A stretch of DNA of 64,000 nt from Psychrobacter sp. UBA3480 (GTDB lineage: Bacteria; Pseudomonadota; Gammaproteobacteria; Pseudomonadales; Moraxellaceae), in contig NZ_DFQV01000021.1 of assembly GCF_002377945.1 (NCBI RefSeq), forward strand, positions 38,376 to 102,375, read 5' to 3'. The translations under genes and the position numbers were made by a program. The notes beneath the pieces were generated by a model. The model was not told the origin of the DNA, did no database searches, and saw only the letters and a list, made by a program, of their open reading frames with translations. Below, piece by piece: positions 52,385-61,587 of this stretch (position 1 is its first letter; each line of letters begins with the position of its first letter).

Positions 52385-55300
52385 CTAACTCACCTTATCC
52401 CACATCTTGCTTAGACGCTTGGGCGATACTGCCATACGAGTTTTCATAGGCTGGGCAAACAGTTGAATACGATACTCTTCCACCATCCAGCGATACTCAC
52501 TGATGGCTTCTTTGTCCGCACGTCCTGCTAGCCGCTCCATATGCAAGTCAAGCGCGTAAACACCATCGAGGTCGGCGTCGAGATTGTGCTCCAGACGCTC
52601 TAGTCGAATCTGTAGCGCTTCAAGATAGCGTGGGTACTGTTGCCAGTGGCTATAGTCCATCCGATAAACAAAATCAGCCAAATGTAAGTCTTCTAGCTGA
52701 TCTTCGATATCATCGATAGACTCACCAAATATCTCGCGATCTAGCATCAGCAACCCTTGGCGGATACGCTGCCAACGAGTGTAGACATTCTTAAGCGTTT
52801 TGATAACGCTTTGACCAGTTAATAAGAAGTTATTGACTACCACTTCGAGAGTTTGGCTATACTCTTCAGAGGTAAACGGTAGCTCCTCGCTCAATCCAAC
52901 TGCGATGTCATCGGCGCTTTCTGGTAAATTCTCAGAATGATCAAATAAGACATAGTGCTCTTCGAGAGCCGCGTCTAACGCAGCATCTATAACGATCGTT
53001 TTGAGTTTATCCATGTCGCCAAGTGGTGCAAATGCCAGTTTAAATATACTATCGATTTGGCTCGTTAGCTGCTTTTTCTTTGCACCAAGTTTGCCTTTTA
53101 TTAAAGTCAGTACCCCGATACGATGTGCTTGAAGTGCGGCATTGACATCAGTGTATTGATGAATCGATACAGCTTCTCCCGCTTCATCAGCGACGAGCGC
53201 CGCAAACTGTTTCATCACCACGCCTGCACTATGATGGTTTTTGCTAAAAGCAAAATGCTCAGGGAACTCAGTATGCACGCCTTGCTGCTCATTTACCGCT
53301 TGACTGGTTTCAGATGCATGACGAATCTGTAGGGTTTGTAGATCACGGCCTTTTTCGATGATACGGTTTTTCTCATCGACCACGCAGATTTGTGGCTGCA
53401 AATAACGATCAATCGTAGATGGATTGAAGTTCTCTGGCGTTACCGACATAATACCGCGACGATGCAAGGCCTGACACAGCTGCTTCAGCAATCCTTGTCC
53501 ACCCTTTGGTTGCAACTCATCAAACAAACTGTCTGCAGTATTGGGTATCGGTACGATTTGACGACGTATCTCCTTTGGCAGTGACTTGAGCAGTTGTAGA
53601 ACCAGTTCATAGCGCCAACCGGGCACGCCCCACAGTAGCTCAATCGCGTCGAGCTGCGGTAATGCAGCAAGCGGCACACGTATGGTCACACCATCATCAT
53701 CGCTGGCGGGATCAAAGATATAACGGAGTGGCAGCTTTAGATCGCCCAGCTTCCACACTTCTGGGAAATCCCCTGTGGTCGGTGCTTGGCTATTAAGTAC
53801 ATCTTCATCAGTAAAGAATAGATGCTTAGTATCATGCTTTTCGACTTCTGCACGCCAATCTTCAAATGCTTTACGACTGGCAACGTGCTCAGGGATTTTC
53901 TTATCATAGAACTGATAGAGCGTCTCTTCATCCACCAACAAATCACGGCGACGCAGCTTGTCTTCGATACGCTCAACATGAGCAATCTTATCCATGTTAT
54001 GTTGCAAAAATGGTGCATTGCGACCAAAGTTACCCGTCACTAAGCCATCACGGATAAATATCTCTCGTGATTCAACTAAGTTAACTTGCTCATAATTGGT
54101 CAGCTGCTTACTAATAATAATCAGTCCAAACAGACTAATCTGCGCGTAAGCTTTGACGCGTCCTGTTTTCTTGGACCAATGTGGTTCAAAGTAATGATAT
54201 TTCAGCAAATCACCTGCCGCTGAAATAATCCATTCTGGTTCGATTTTGGCAACAGTACGCATAAAGACTTGTGAAGTCTCCACCATTTCAAACGCCATCA
54301 CCCAAGGTGGTATTTGTTTAAACACCGTGCTGGCTGGGAATATCTTCGCCTTTTGCTGACGCGCAGCCAAATACTCACCGCGGCTTTCGGTCTTATGCGC
54401 GATGATAGACAATAAACCAGTCAATAATGCTCTATGCAGATTGGCATATTTGACTGCTTTTAACTCTTCATCTTCGATCGCTGTCGGATCATTGACAGCC
54501 ACATTTTTATCAGCAGCTTTTGACTCATTAACATCAGTTAGCTTCAGCTCAGTGACCATTTGTACCAATTGACGGTGTGTCTGATGCCATTCTCGTACAC
54601 GCGGGAAGCTTAAATAGTTTTTCTTAGCAAACTGCTTACGCTGATTGCCAGACAGTTTATTGCCGTCTTCATCTTTTTCAAACAGCGCCTTCCATAGACT
54701 CAGATAAAACAAAAAGTCAGAGTCGTCTTGACGGAAGACCGCATGCTTTTGATCCGCTTGCGTACGTTTATTGGCAGGACGCTCGCGTGGATCCTGTACA
54801 GCAAGCGCTGCCACAACGATCAGCATTTCGCGAATACAATCAAAATCAGAACCAGCCACCAGCATACGTGCTAGCCTTGGATCGATTGGCATACGTGCCA
54901 TTTTCTGACCAGTTGCTGTCAAACGCAGATGATCAAGCCCTTTTCTCGCTTTTGGTTTATTGGTTTTGTCCTGAGCAGCAATGTCTTTCTTGGAAGTAAT
55001 AGCGCCCAACTCATCTAGCAATTTATGACCATCAGTGACCAATCGGCTATCAGGCGGCTCAATAAATTCAAAGTCATCCACACTACCTAGACGTAGATTG
55101 GCCATTTGCAGGATTACTGACGCTAAGTTGGTGCGTAAAATCTCAGGCTCAGTAAACTCAGGGCGGCCACTAAAATCCTCTTCACTATAAAGACGAATAC
55201 AAACACCTGGAGCGACACGGCCACAGCGACCTTTACGCTGATTAGCCGCTGCTTGGGAAATTGCTTCAATCGGTAAACGCTGTACGCGCGAGCGATACGA

Positions 55301-56659
55301 GTAACGCGAAATCCGCGCGAACCCCAAGTCGATCACATAGCGAATACCCGGCACAGTCAATGCAGTCTCAGCAACGTTGGTCGCGATAACAATGCGGCGA
55401 CCTCGACCCGATGGCTGAAAGATACGCTGCTGCTCTTCATACGTCTGCCGTGCAAACAATGGCAGTACTTCGGTATGGCGCGGGCCATGACGCTCAAGCA
55501 CTTCTTGCGTTTCGCGAATCTCCGCTTCAGTCGCAGCAAATATCAAAATATCAGCTTGATCGGCGTGACCTTTACTCTGCGCATCGCTAAAACACTCTTC
55601 GACAGCGGCAACCACAGCACGCGGCAGGTTCTCTTCAAAATCATCGTAGCTGTCATCTTCCGAGCTATTTACTGGCTCATCTGTCAACGGACGATAACGG
55701 ACTTCTACTGGAAAGCTACGCCCTTCTACATTAAAAATAGGCGCAGGAACTTGCCGTTTGAGCTTATTGTCATAACGGCTGAAGTATTCACTAAAGCGCT
55801 TGGTATCAAGGGTCGCCGAGGTAATAATAACTTTTAAATCTGGGCGCTTGGGCAGCATCTTTTTGAGATAACCCATAATAAAGTCGATGTTTAAACTACG
55901 CTCATGCGCCTCATCGATAATAATCGTATCGTACTTACTCAAAAACCGATCGTGACCCAACTCAGCGAGTAAGATACCATCTGTCATGAGCTTTACAACA
56001 GATTGTGCTGTCCCTTGCTCATTAAAGCGAATCTTAAAACTGACCGTGTTACCTAATGGCTCACCCAGCTCTTCTGCGATACGGTTTGCCACACTACGAG
56101 CGGCCAATCGTCTCGGCTGTGTATGCCCTATCTGCCCTGTGATACCGCGCCCTGCTAACATCGCAAGCTTAGGCAACTGCGTCGTTTTACCAGAACCGGT
56201 CTCACCAGCGACAATAATGACTTGATTATCGATAATCGCTTGTACTAAGTCTTCTGCGCGTTGGCTAACAGGCAAATCTAAATTTAGCTTGGCAGGTAAA
56301 TCATTTGGGATACTATCGATACGTGCCTGCACAGCTTGTTGAGAACGTGTCTTTATTTTCTCGTACTGAGCACGTTTCTTGGCAAGTACATCATCTGAAT
56401 TATTCTTTTGCTCATAATCATGATTAGATTTTTTATTTTTAGATACAGCAGCACGTGCCAGCTCTCGCTCAAGACGGCTTAAGTAATAGCTGTCTTTAGC
56501 AAGTACTGGTAGATCAGAGGCAATGCTAGTCTGAACAGCAGTTCTATCGTCGCTAAACTTATTATTCGAGTGACTGTCATCTGGATTTGTTTTCTTATTT
56601 GTTTCTTCAACGCTGCTTTCACTAGGCATTTTTGGTTCATTCTCAGAAGTATTGGGCAT
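52385..56659 (-). CDS. hrpA: ATP-dependent RNA helicase HrpA (DEAH box)
   Basis: A DEAH-box helicase of 1424 residues, a little longer than E. coli HrpA (1300). A polar Ser/Asn-rich N-terminus (about 1-55) and a basic segment precede the core: Walker A GETGSGKT (152-159), DEAH (249-252), SAT motif TSATLD, then motif VI QRKGRCGRVAPG. A helicase-associated domain and the long C-terminal HrpA-specific region (DUF3418-like, ending MAVSPKRLSKMWDKVS) follow. In E. coli HrpA rescues stalled or collided ribosomes and processes some mRNAs. The ATG at 56659 (MPNTSENEPK) has no strong ribosome site; copy 4 of the 12-bp motif begins 7 nt upstream. Confidence 0.96.
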   Translation of the reverse strand: MPNTSENEPKMPSESSVEETNKKTNPDDSHSNNKFSDDRTAVQTSIASDLPVLAKDSYYLSRLERELARAAVSKNKKSNHDYEQKNNSDDVLAKKRAQYEKIKTRSQQAVQARIDSIPNDLPAKLNLDLPVSQRAEDLVQAIIDNQVIIVAGETGSGKTTQLPKLAMLAGRGITGQIGHTQPRRLAARSVANRIAEELGEPLGNTVSFKIRFNEQGTAQSVVKLMTDGILLAELGHDRFLSKYDTIIIDEAHERSLNIDFIMGYLKKMLPKRPDLKVIITSATLDTKRFSEYFSRYDNKLKRQVPAPIFNVEGRSFPVEVRYRPLTDEPVNSSEDDSYDDFEENLPRAVVAAVEECFSDAQSKGHADQADILIFAATEAEIRETQEVLERHGPRHTEVLPLFARQTYEEQQRIFQPSGRGRRIVIATNVAETALTVPGIRYVIDLGFARISRYSYRSRVQRLPIEAISQAAANQRKGRCGRVAPGVCIRLYSEEDFSGRPEFTEPEILRTNLASVILQMANLRLGSVDDFEFIEPPDSRLVTDGHKLLDELGAITSKKDIAAQDKTNKPKARKGLDHLRLTATGQKMARMPIDPRLARMLVAGSDFDCIREMLIVVAALAVQDPRERPANKRTQADQKHAVFRQDDSDFLFYLSLWKALFEKDEDGNKLSGNQRKQFAKKNYLSFPRVREWHQTHRQLVQMVTELKLTDVNESKAADKNVAVNDPTAIEDEELKAVKYANLHRALLTGLLSIIAHKTESRGEYLAARQQKAKIFPASTVFKQIPPWVMAFEMVETSQVFMRTVAKIEPEWIISAAGDLLKYHYFEPHWSKKTGRVKAYAQISLFGLIIISKQLTNYEQVNLVESREIFIRDGLVTGNFGRNAPFLQHNMDKIAHVERIEDKLRRRDLLVDEETLYQFYDKKIPEHVASRKAFEDWRAEVEKHDTKHLFFTDEDVLNSQAPTTGDFPEVWKLGDLKLPLRYIFDPASDDDGVTIRVPLAALPQLDAIELLWGVPGWRYELVLQLLKSLPKEIRRQIVPIPNTADSLFDELQPKGGQGLLKQLCQALHRRGIMSVTPENFNPSTIDRYLQPQICVVDEKNRIIEKGRDLQTLQIRHASETSQAVNEQQGVHTEFPEHFAFSKNHHSAGVVMKQFAALVADEAGEAVSIHQYTDVNAALQAHRIGVLTLIKGKLGAKKKQLTSQIDSIFKLAFAPLGDMDKLKTIVIDAALDAALEEHYVLFDHSENLPESADDIAVGLSEELPFTSEEYSQTLEVVVNNFLLTGQSVIKTLKNVYTRWQRIRQGLLMLDREIFGESIDDIEDQLEDLHLADFVYRMDYSHWQQYPRYLEALQIRLERLEHNLDADLDGVYALDLHMERLAGRADKEAISEYRWMVEEYRIQLFAQPMKTRMAVSPKRLSKMWDKVS

Positions 56660-56665
56660 ATTTAC

Positions 56666-56677
56666 TTAGGCTATTTA
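56666..56677 (+). repeat. Dispersed 12-bp motif, copy 4
   Basis: CTTAGGCTATTT with TTTA before and ATTATG after. It lies in the leader of hrpA, at the position where the ribosome would bind (reverse orientation relative to hrpA). Confidence 0.55.
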
Positions 56678-56865
56678 TTATGTAGAAGTGGTTAGATTAT
56701 GGGGGTAATTAGGGTATGATTCAAGTTAGTCGAGTTCTGATTACTCTTGTATCAATAATGCTGAAACTATCACACATTACAGAACGTATCCGAACTTAAG
56801 CTATCCATTAAGTTCATTTAATCAGGTATATATAAATCTACTTTTATAAGCTTTAGATAAACCTA

Positions 56866-57456
56866 TTATAGCGCCAATTTCTTTAAATTCTTGATACTTA
56901 GATAGCCGACGTACTCTTTGTCCTCGTAAGCATTCAGCTCATCTGTATCACTAATAGGCTCAATCGAAAGCTGAACACTTGAAATAAGATCGTTTACGTT
57001 ATATATGTCATCTATATCTACTGCAAACTTATCATCAATATGAGAAGCTGCATTAAAAGGTGACGTTTCATCTTTAAAAGTAAATTGCTTATAAAAATCA
57101 CTTTTCTTCGCTTGTTTGATCGCGTCAGCTTGGTTAGGTGCAACGATGAGTAGCTTATAATGGAATTCTTCAAAATTGTCCTGCTGATAGCCACCTAGAT
57201 TGATAAAGAATAATTTTAAGTCAGTAGCAGCCTTTAATTGCTCACTTGATTCAATTAACTTGATGGCATAATTACCCACTTTAGTAATCGCACGATATGA
57301 ATCAATATGCCATTTATTTTTTACCTCAGGCCAATGTTCATTGATATCTCCTATCAAGTCACTCACTTGATAGGCTGCGCCAAAGAAAATATCGTGTTGC
57401 TCAATCAGACGGCCTTTAGGACGACCGCCCAGTTGAACCATATATAGTGTTAGCAT
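56866..57456 (-). CDS. DUF1543 domain protein
   Basis: A 196-residue soluble protein. MLTLYMVQLGGRPKGRLIEQHDIFFG and INLGGYQQDNFEEFHYKLLIVA (given in parts: LGGRPKGRLIEQHD, NLGGYQQDNFEEFH) match the DUF1543 family, which often occurs as two such half-repeats; the second half here is seen in FFINLGGY. No signal or membrane segment. Function unknown. It stands between hrpA and a metallophosphatase gene, all on the minus strand with 86-206 nt gaps. The ATG at 57456 has AGAGATTACG upstream. Confidence 0.8.
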   Translation of the reverse strand: MLTLYMVQLGGRPKGRLIEQHDIFFGAAYQVSDLIGDINEHWPEVKNKWHIDSYRAITKVGNYAIKLIESSEQLKAATDLKLFFINLGGYQQDNFEEFHYKLLIVAPNQADAIKQAKKSDFYKQFTFKDETSPFNAASHIDDKFAVDIDDIYNVNDLISSVQLSIEPISDTDELNAYEDKEYVGYLSIKNLKKLAL

Positions 57457-57541
57457 TTTACGTAATCTCTATTAAATCAAAATCCATAGTTAATCTAAAG
57501 GTAATGCTATCATTGCTAGAATAGAATGTTTTTAAGTACTG

Positions 57542-58336
57542 TCATACTGGAACTACTCTACCCGTCTTCAATGCAAATGCCCAATCTTCACGTCCGTTTC
57601 TTAGAGCCATATTTGCTGCTGCTTCATGGTTATAAGCCACTTTGACATGCTCTGTTTGCCAATGTTTACCTTGTTGAGTCTCAATACACTTGATAAGAGC
57701 ATAATTAGCATGAGGCGAATAAGTTTGCATCTTATGAATAATAGGCAAATCATCTTCGTAAGCTGGATAGCCAACGCTACCACTATTCACAATAGTTTGT
57801 CCTGACGACAGTACTACTGTTCGCGGGATGTGTGTATGACCACATAAGATAACATCATTATCAATACCATCAAGTAATGCCAATATAGTCGCATCATTAC
57901 GCACTATTGGTTGACCCGTTTCGATATCCTCTAGTAAATATATCATGTCATCGGTCGGCGAACCGTGGCAGAGGTATACATCCTCACTTACATGAAAATC
58001 AAATGGCAAAGACCGCATCCATTCAATCGCTTTTTTAGAGAGATCTTTGATAATAAAACCCATGGTTGGATTATTAGCAATTTCTGCCGTAGTGGCTTCA
58101 TAAATCTGTCTATCCTGATTACCTCTAATGGTAATAATATCATCTCGATTTGCCATTAATAGCTCATAAGTAGCATGAGGCGCTATTGGCCCATATAAAA
58201 TATCACCAAGATTGACAATCTGATCAACATCTCGATATCTTATATCCGCAAGCACAGCTTCAAAGGCGTAGACATTACTATGAACATCTGAAATTGCAGC
58301 GATGGTTGTTATCTGTTTCTTTTCTAAGTTATCCAT
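57542..58336 (-). CDS. Calcineurin-like metallophosphoesterase
   Basis: A 264-residue phosphoesterase. Metal-binding motifs in order: ISDVHSN (DxH), NLGDILYGP (GD), IRGNQD (GN-x-D where GNHD/E is usual), CHGSP (H), CGHTH (GHTH). This is the YfcE/MJ0936-like family with phosphodiesterase activity on small substrates; the true substrate is unknown. The start overlaps the end of the hydrolase gene. ATG at 58336 is preceded by CAGGAA at very short spacing, while GTG at 58348 is in frame without a ribosome site; the choice is uncertain. Coupled with the alpha/beta hydrolase. Confidence 0.88.
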   Translation of the reverse strand: MDNLEKKQITTIAAISDVHSNVYAFEAVLADIRYRDVDQIVNLGDILYGPIAPHATYELLMANRDDIITIRGNQDRQIYEATTAEIANNPTMGFIIKDLSKKAIEWMRSLPFDFHVSEDVYLCHGSPTDDMIYLLEDIETGQPIVRNDATILALLDGIDNDVILCGHTHIPRTVVLSSGQTIVNSGSVGYPAYEDDLPIIHKMQTYSPHANYALIKCIETQQGKHWQTEHVKVAYNHEAAANMALRNGREDWAFALKTGRVVPV

Positions 58337-59327
58337 TTCCTGACTCACTAATCAAAAACTGCTTTACAACGTCAACGGTTGCTAACGGATCTTCTTCGTG
58401 CGGTACATGACCTAAGTTATCAAATATCTTAAGCTGACTATTACGTATATCTCTATGAAATAATGCGGCGTTTTCTACAGGAATAAGATCATCTTTTGCA
58501 CCCCATAAGATCAAAGTCGGTATGTCCAGCTGCTTTATTTGAGCTTGATCACTGTCATCATCAGTCTCATTTAGGCGACGACTCAAAGCCTGCTGATTAC
58601 CTTGGCGCAAGGTCAATTCATAGTATCTGTTAATCAACTTCTCATCGACTTTGCTATTGTCTGCATACACGCTTAAAACGCTTTTCTCAACAACACTTCT
58701 GGGTAGGATACGATTTAAAATTGGTGACATCATTGGATATTTAGCAAGTTTAAAACCAACGGGGACATGTTTTGGCGTTGCTGGATAACCAACTGAGTCT
58801 ACCAATATCAATCGACTGACACGCTCAGGATACAAAGCGGCGGTGCGCCACGCTACCTTACCTCCTAATGAATTACCGGCTAGCGTGACACGGTCCAGCT
58901 TCAAATGATTGAGTACTTCAATGACAAATGCCGCATAATTTTCGCTACTATATTGTGTGCTTTCGTCCACGTAAGGACCGGTCAAACCGAACCCTGGCAA
59001 ATCCATGCTCACGACACAGTATTGATCAGACAGCGCCTTGGTCCAGCCCTCCCATGTATGCAAACTTGCCGATGTACCATGCAATAAAACGATTGTTTCG
59101 GGTCGGTTTTTTTCGGCTGTATTGCCACGGTGTGTATAACAATTAGCTGACTGCGCTACATGCGCTTGCATACCTTGTATGTCTATAAATTCGCTGTTAG
59201 GTAGTTGCCATTGTTTTAGCTCAGCGATGGTACGATCAGGTGCCCAATATTTTGCTATAAATACCATTAACACGGCAATTGCGCCTAGTAATATCAGAAC
59301 AGTTGCTTTTAATAAGTACTGTGTCAT
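58329..59327 (-). CDS. Membrane-anchored alpha/beta hydrolase
   Basis: A 332-residue hydrolase. One N-terminal membrane helix (about 7-26) is followed by the hydrolase fold: oxyanion HGTSASLHTW, nucleophile elbow GNSLGG with Ser, acid in LWGAKDDLIP, and His in LGHVPHEEDP. The likely substrate is an ester or similar, facing the periplasm. I chose the ATG at 59327 with GGA 9 nt upstream; the open frame extends 14 codons further. Its stop overlaps the start of the metallophosphatase, so the two are co-translated. It ends its own transcript unit upstream at a terminator. Confidence 0.88.
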   Translation of the reverse strand: MTQYLLKATVLILLGAIAVLMVFIAKYWAPDRTIAELKQWQLPNSEFIDIQGMQAHVAQSANCYTHRGNTAEKNRPETIVLLHGTSASLHTWEGWTKALSDQYCVVSMDLPGFGLTGPYVDESTQYSSENYAAFVIEVLNHLKLDRVTLAGNSLGGKVAWRTAALYPERVSRLILVDSVGYPATPKHVPVGFKLAKYPMMSPILNRILPRSVVEKSVLSVYADNSKVDEKLINRYYELTLRQGNQQALSRRLNETDDDSDQAQIKQLDIPTLILWGAKDDLIPVENAALFHRDIRNSQLKIFDNLGHVPHEEDPLATVDVVKQFLISESGNG

Positions 59328-59401
59328 GTGATCAAATCCATTTAATAAGATGACGTTAATAATAAACATTCTATACCGTTAGCTTATATGATAAGCCATA
59401 A

Positions 59402-59440
59402 AAAACCCCAACGTTCAATTTGTCTTGAACATCGGGGTTT
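59402..59440 (-). terminator. Terminator between the DASS transporter and the hydrolase
   Basis: AAACCCC-A-ACGTTCAA, loop TTTGTC, TTGAACAT-C-GGGGTTT. Mostly paired stem with an A-run/T-run on the flanks, located 45 nt after the transporter stop. Confidence 0.8.
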
Positions 59441-59485
59441 CACTTATACTAAGCAGATATGACTAGGATTGTAATGACTACTTGA

Positions 59486-60907
59486 TTATATCAAGAAAAA
59501 GTACGCCCATAGCCCGATAACGATAGTAGCAATGATATTTAATATGATACCTGTACGAATCATTTCTGTTTGCTTGATCAAACCTGTACCAAACACAATA
59601 GCATTTGGCGGTGTGGCAACTGGCAACATAAAAGCACACGATGCACCAATACCGATGACCAATACGAGCACCTCATGTGGCAAACCCATCTGCTCTGCAA
59701 TAGCGGCAAATACAGGCACTAACAATGCTGCCGAGGCAGTATTGGAAGCAAATTCTGTCAAGAAAATAATAAATGCTGAGACTGCCATCATCACAATGAT
59801 AAGTGGTGCAGAAGACAGCGCAGTTGCTACGGTTTCCCCTAGTACCAAAGACGCCCCAGATACTTTCAAAATTGTCGATAGCGCAATACCACCACCAAAC
59901 AACATGAGCACACCCCAATCCGTATTGTCTGATACTTGCTTCCAAGATACCAATCCTAAGCTTACTACCGCTGCTGCTGCTGATAGTGCAACGATAGCAT
60001 CAGTGTCCGTAATATCTAAAGCTGCACCAATCTTTTTGGAAAATATCCAGCTCAATGCCGTAACGATAAAGACGATGATAGTGACGATACGTGGCTTGTT
60101 CCAAGCAATCGGTGCATCATCAACTAGGACAATGGTACGATTTAGGTTCGGCTTTAGGAACACATACATCGCACCCAACAATAATGGTAACAGTACCAAC
60201 ATCATCGGAATACCAAACTTCATCCAGTCTACAAAGGCAATATCGAGCGCCTTTGCGGCAATAGCATTGGGCGGCGAACCAACAATCGTACCTAGACCAC
60301 CAAGGCTGGCTGAATAAGCAATACCTAATAGTACAAAAACAAACGTACCGCGGTCTTTTTCACGATCAACTTGCGTCAAGATACCGAGTGCCAATGGGAG
60401 CATCATCGCAGCTGTAGCAGTATTCGATATCCACATCGACAAAAATGCCGTCACACCAAATATCAAAAATACAGCTGTACTCAGTTTGCCACCAGACATC
60501 GATAGAATCTTTAGTGCGATCTTTTTATCTAGCTGCTGCACATGCAATGCTGCTGCCAAAGCAAAACCACCAAAGAACAGATAAATAGTAGGATTGGCAA
60601 AGCTTTGCAGACCGATTTCAGCATCGAAGTCTGGTATGCCAACCAAGGCACCGATTACTACGACAAGTAGCGCTGTTATGGTGACGTGCACAGCTTCTGT
60701 AAGCCAAAGTACCCCAATAAAAAACAGGACTGCGAGACCTTTATTCGCATTGATGTCGAACGGCAACACATTGTAAATAATCAACGCAATAATCGCGGCA
60801 ATCGCGACAACGATCAGCCCTTTGCCTGTACCTTTTGGGAAAGTATCAGTAAATAAATATTCATTGCCATCATTAGGAAGATGGCTATCTAGCTTTTGCT
60901 CTGACAT
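59486..60907 (-). CDS. DASS-family (SLC13) anion:Na+ symporter
   Basis: A 473-residue transporter with about 11-12 membrane segments. The two SNT sodium-binding motifs are seen in MWISNTATAAMMLPL (161-163) and EFASNTASAALLVPV (about 388-390); GTIVGSPPNAIA and VATPPNAIVFG are the paired Pro-Asn loops. DASS proteins import dicarboxylates or sulfate. Given the sulfate genes 45 kb away sulfate is possible, but dicarboxylate is equally likely. The ATG at 60907 follows AAGGACATTCT. A perfect palindrome lies 64 nt upstream. Monocistronic. Confidence 0.93.
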   Translation of the reverse strand: MSEQKLDSHLPNDGNEYLFTDTFPKGTGKGLIVVAIAAIIALIIYNVLPFDINANKGLAVLFFIGVLWLTEAVHVTITALLVVVIGALVGIPDFDAEIGLQSFANPTIYLFFGGFALAAALHVQQLDKKIALKILSMSGGKLSTAVFLIFGVTAFLSMWISNTATAAMMLPLALGILTQVDREKDRGTFVFVLLGIAYSASLGGLGTIVGSPPNAIAAKALDIAFVDWMKFGIPMMLVLLPLLLGAMYVFLKPNLNRTIVLVDDAPIAWNKPRIVTIIVFIVTALSWIFSKKIGAALDITDTDAIVALSAAAAVVSLGLVSWKQVSDNTDWGVLMLFGGGIALSTILKVSGASLVLGETVATALSSAPLIIVMMAVSAFIIFLTEFASNTASAALLVPVFAAIAEQMGLPHEVLVLVIGIGASCAFMLPVATPPNAIVFGTGLIKQTEMIRTGIILNIIATIVIGLWAYFFLI

Positions 60908-61315
60908 AGAATGTCCTTATTGAATCAAAGACGGTGTAAGAAACCTAAAAATAAAACATAAATTATCGGTTAATGTATTTTGATAAATACATTACCATTG
61001 AGGTGAATCTAATTATATGTAGACATCACTTGAGATATATACGTCAAAACTCGTCTTTCTACAACTTATGCTGGTAATTCGTAAACTTCATCATTAGCCA
61101 TGTAACTGGCTTCATTATTAGTTGCAGCGTTAAGTGCAGCATCAGTTACACATAGTCACTAAACAAGTGTACTCTGTATATGTACAAGACTATGACCACA
61201 TTGCATACTAGATAAGTTAAATAAAAGCCAAGCGCTACTAAATACGAGCGTCAACAAATAAAGATTTAATTAAAACATCTCTATTAAGAAGTAAATAAAA
61301 ACACTGGAGTACTTT
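60908..61315. other. Divergent intergenic region DASS transporter / small acidic protein
   Basis: 408 bases. It holds the 24-bp palindrome (60971-60994), a short open minus frame without a start codon (61066-61155) that may be a gene remnant, and the promoter of the 50-residue ORF. GGAG before that ORF is clear. Confidence 0.6.
60971..60994. promoter_or_regulatory. Perfect palindrome, candidate operator of the DASS transporter gene
   Basis: TAATGTATTT (60971-60980), TGAT, AAATACATTA (60985-60994) form perfect 10-bp arms. It lies 64 nt upstream of the transporter ATG, a likely operator position. The regulator is unknown. Confidence 0.5.
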
Positions 61316-61468
61316 ATGACAGACTCAAATAAAACGGACTCAACGACCAAAATGGCACCAAAAGACATCAATCAAGATGGCCTAGCCAAAGAAGATCAAC
61401 AACGTACTGACGACTCTATGCTCGATATGATGCAAGGGATGCATGAGCACGAAGATCATAAAGAATAA
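61316..61468 (+). CDS. Small acidic protein with Met/His-rich tail, 50 residues
   Basis: An ORF too short for usual cut-offs. The ATG at 61316 has GGAG 8 nt upstream. The product is hydrophilic and acidic, starts MTDSNKTDSTTKMAPKDIN and ends with a Met/His-rich segment (M35, M38, M39, M42, H43, H45, H48). Such a tail could bind copper or another metal, but that is inference. No signal peptide or membrane helix. Family not recognised. It ends about 80 nt before a strong terminator on its strand. Confidence 0.65.
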   Translation: MTDSNKTDSTTKMAPKDINQDGLAKEDQQRTDDSMLDMMQGMHEHEDHKE

Positions 61469-61547
61469 GACCAAAGCATGTTTTGATAGCTCGCTATTCT
61501 ACACCTAAATAAACATGCAAAAAACCAATACAGTTAATAATAGGCAC

Positions 61548-61587
61548 GATAGGCGTTTATCACTATGATAAGCGCCTATCTTTTTTT
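61548..61587 (+). terminator. Terminator after the small acidic protein gene, overlapping the DUF1275 gene end
   Basis: GATAGGCG-(TT)TATC, loop ACTAT, GATA(AG)-CGCCTATC followed by TTTTTTT. The right arm and T-run also encode the last codons of the minus-strand DUF1275 gene (61563-62258). Confidence 0.9.

Noticed and set aside
53822-54043. Several 60-120-codon ORFs opposite hrpA (for example 53737-54027 in another frame, 55475-55837)
   Set aside because: All are shadows of the hrpA coding frame without ribosome sites.
59532-60317. Plus-strand ORF of 261 codons opposite the DASS transporter
   Set aside because: Long only because the antisense of a hydrophobic gene has few stops; no ribosome site and no family features, while the minus gene has clear SNT motifs.
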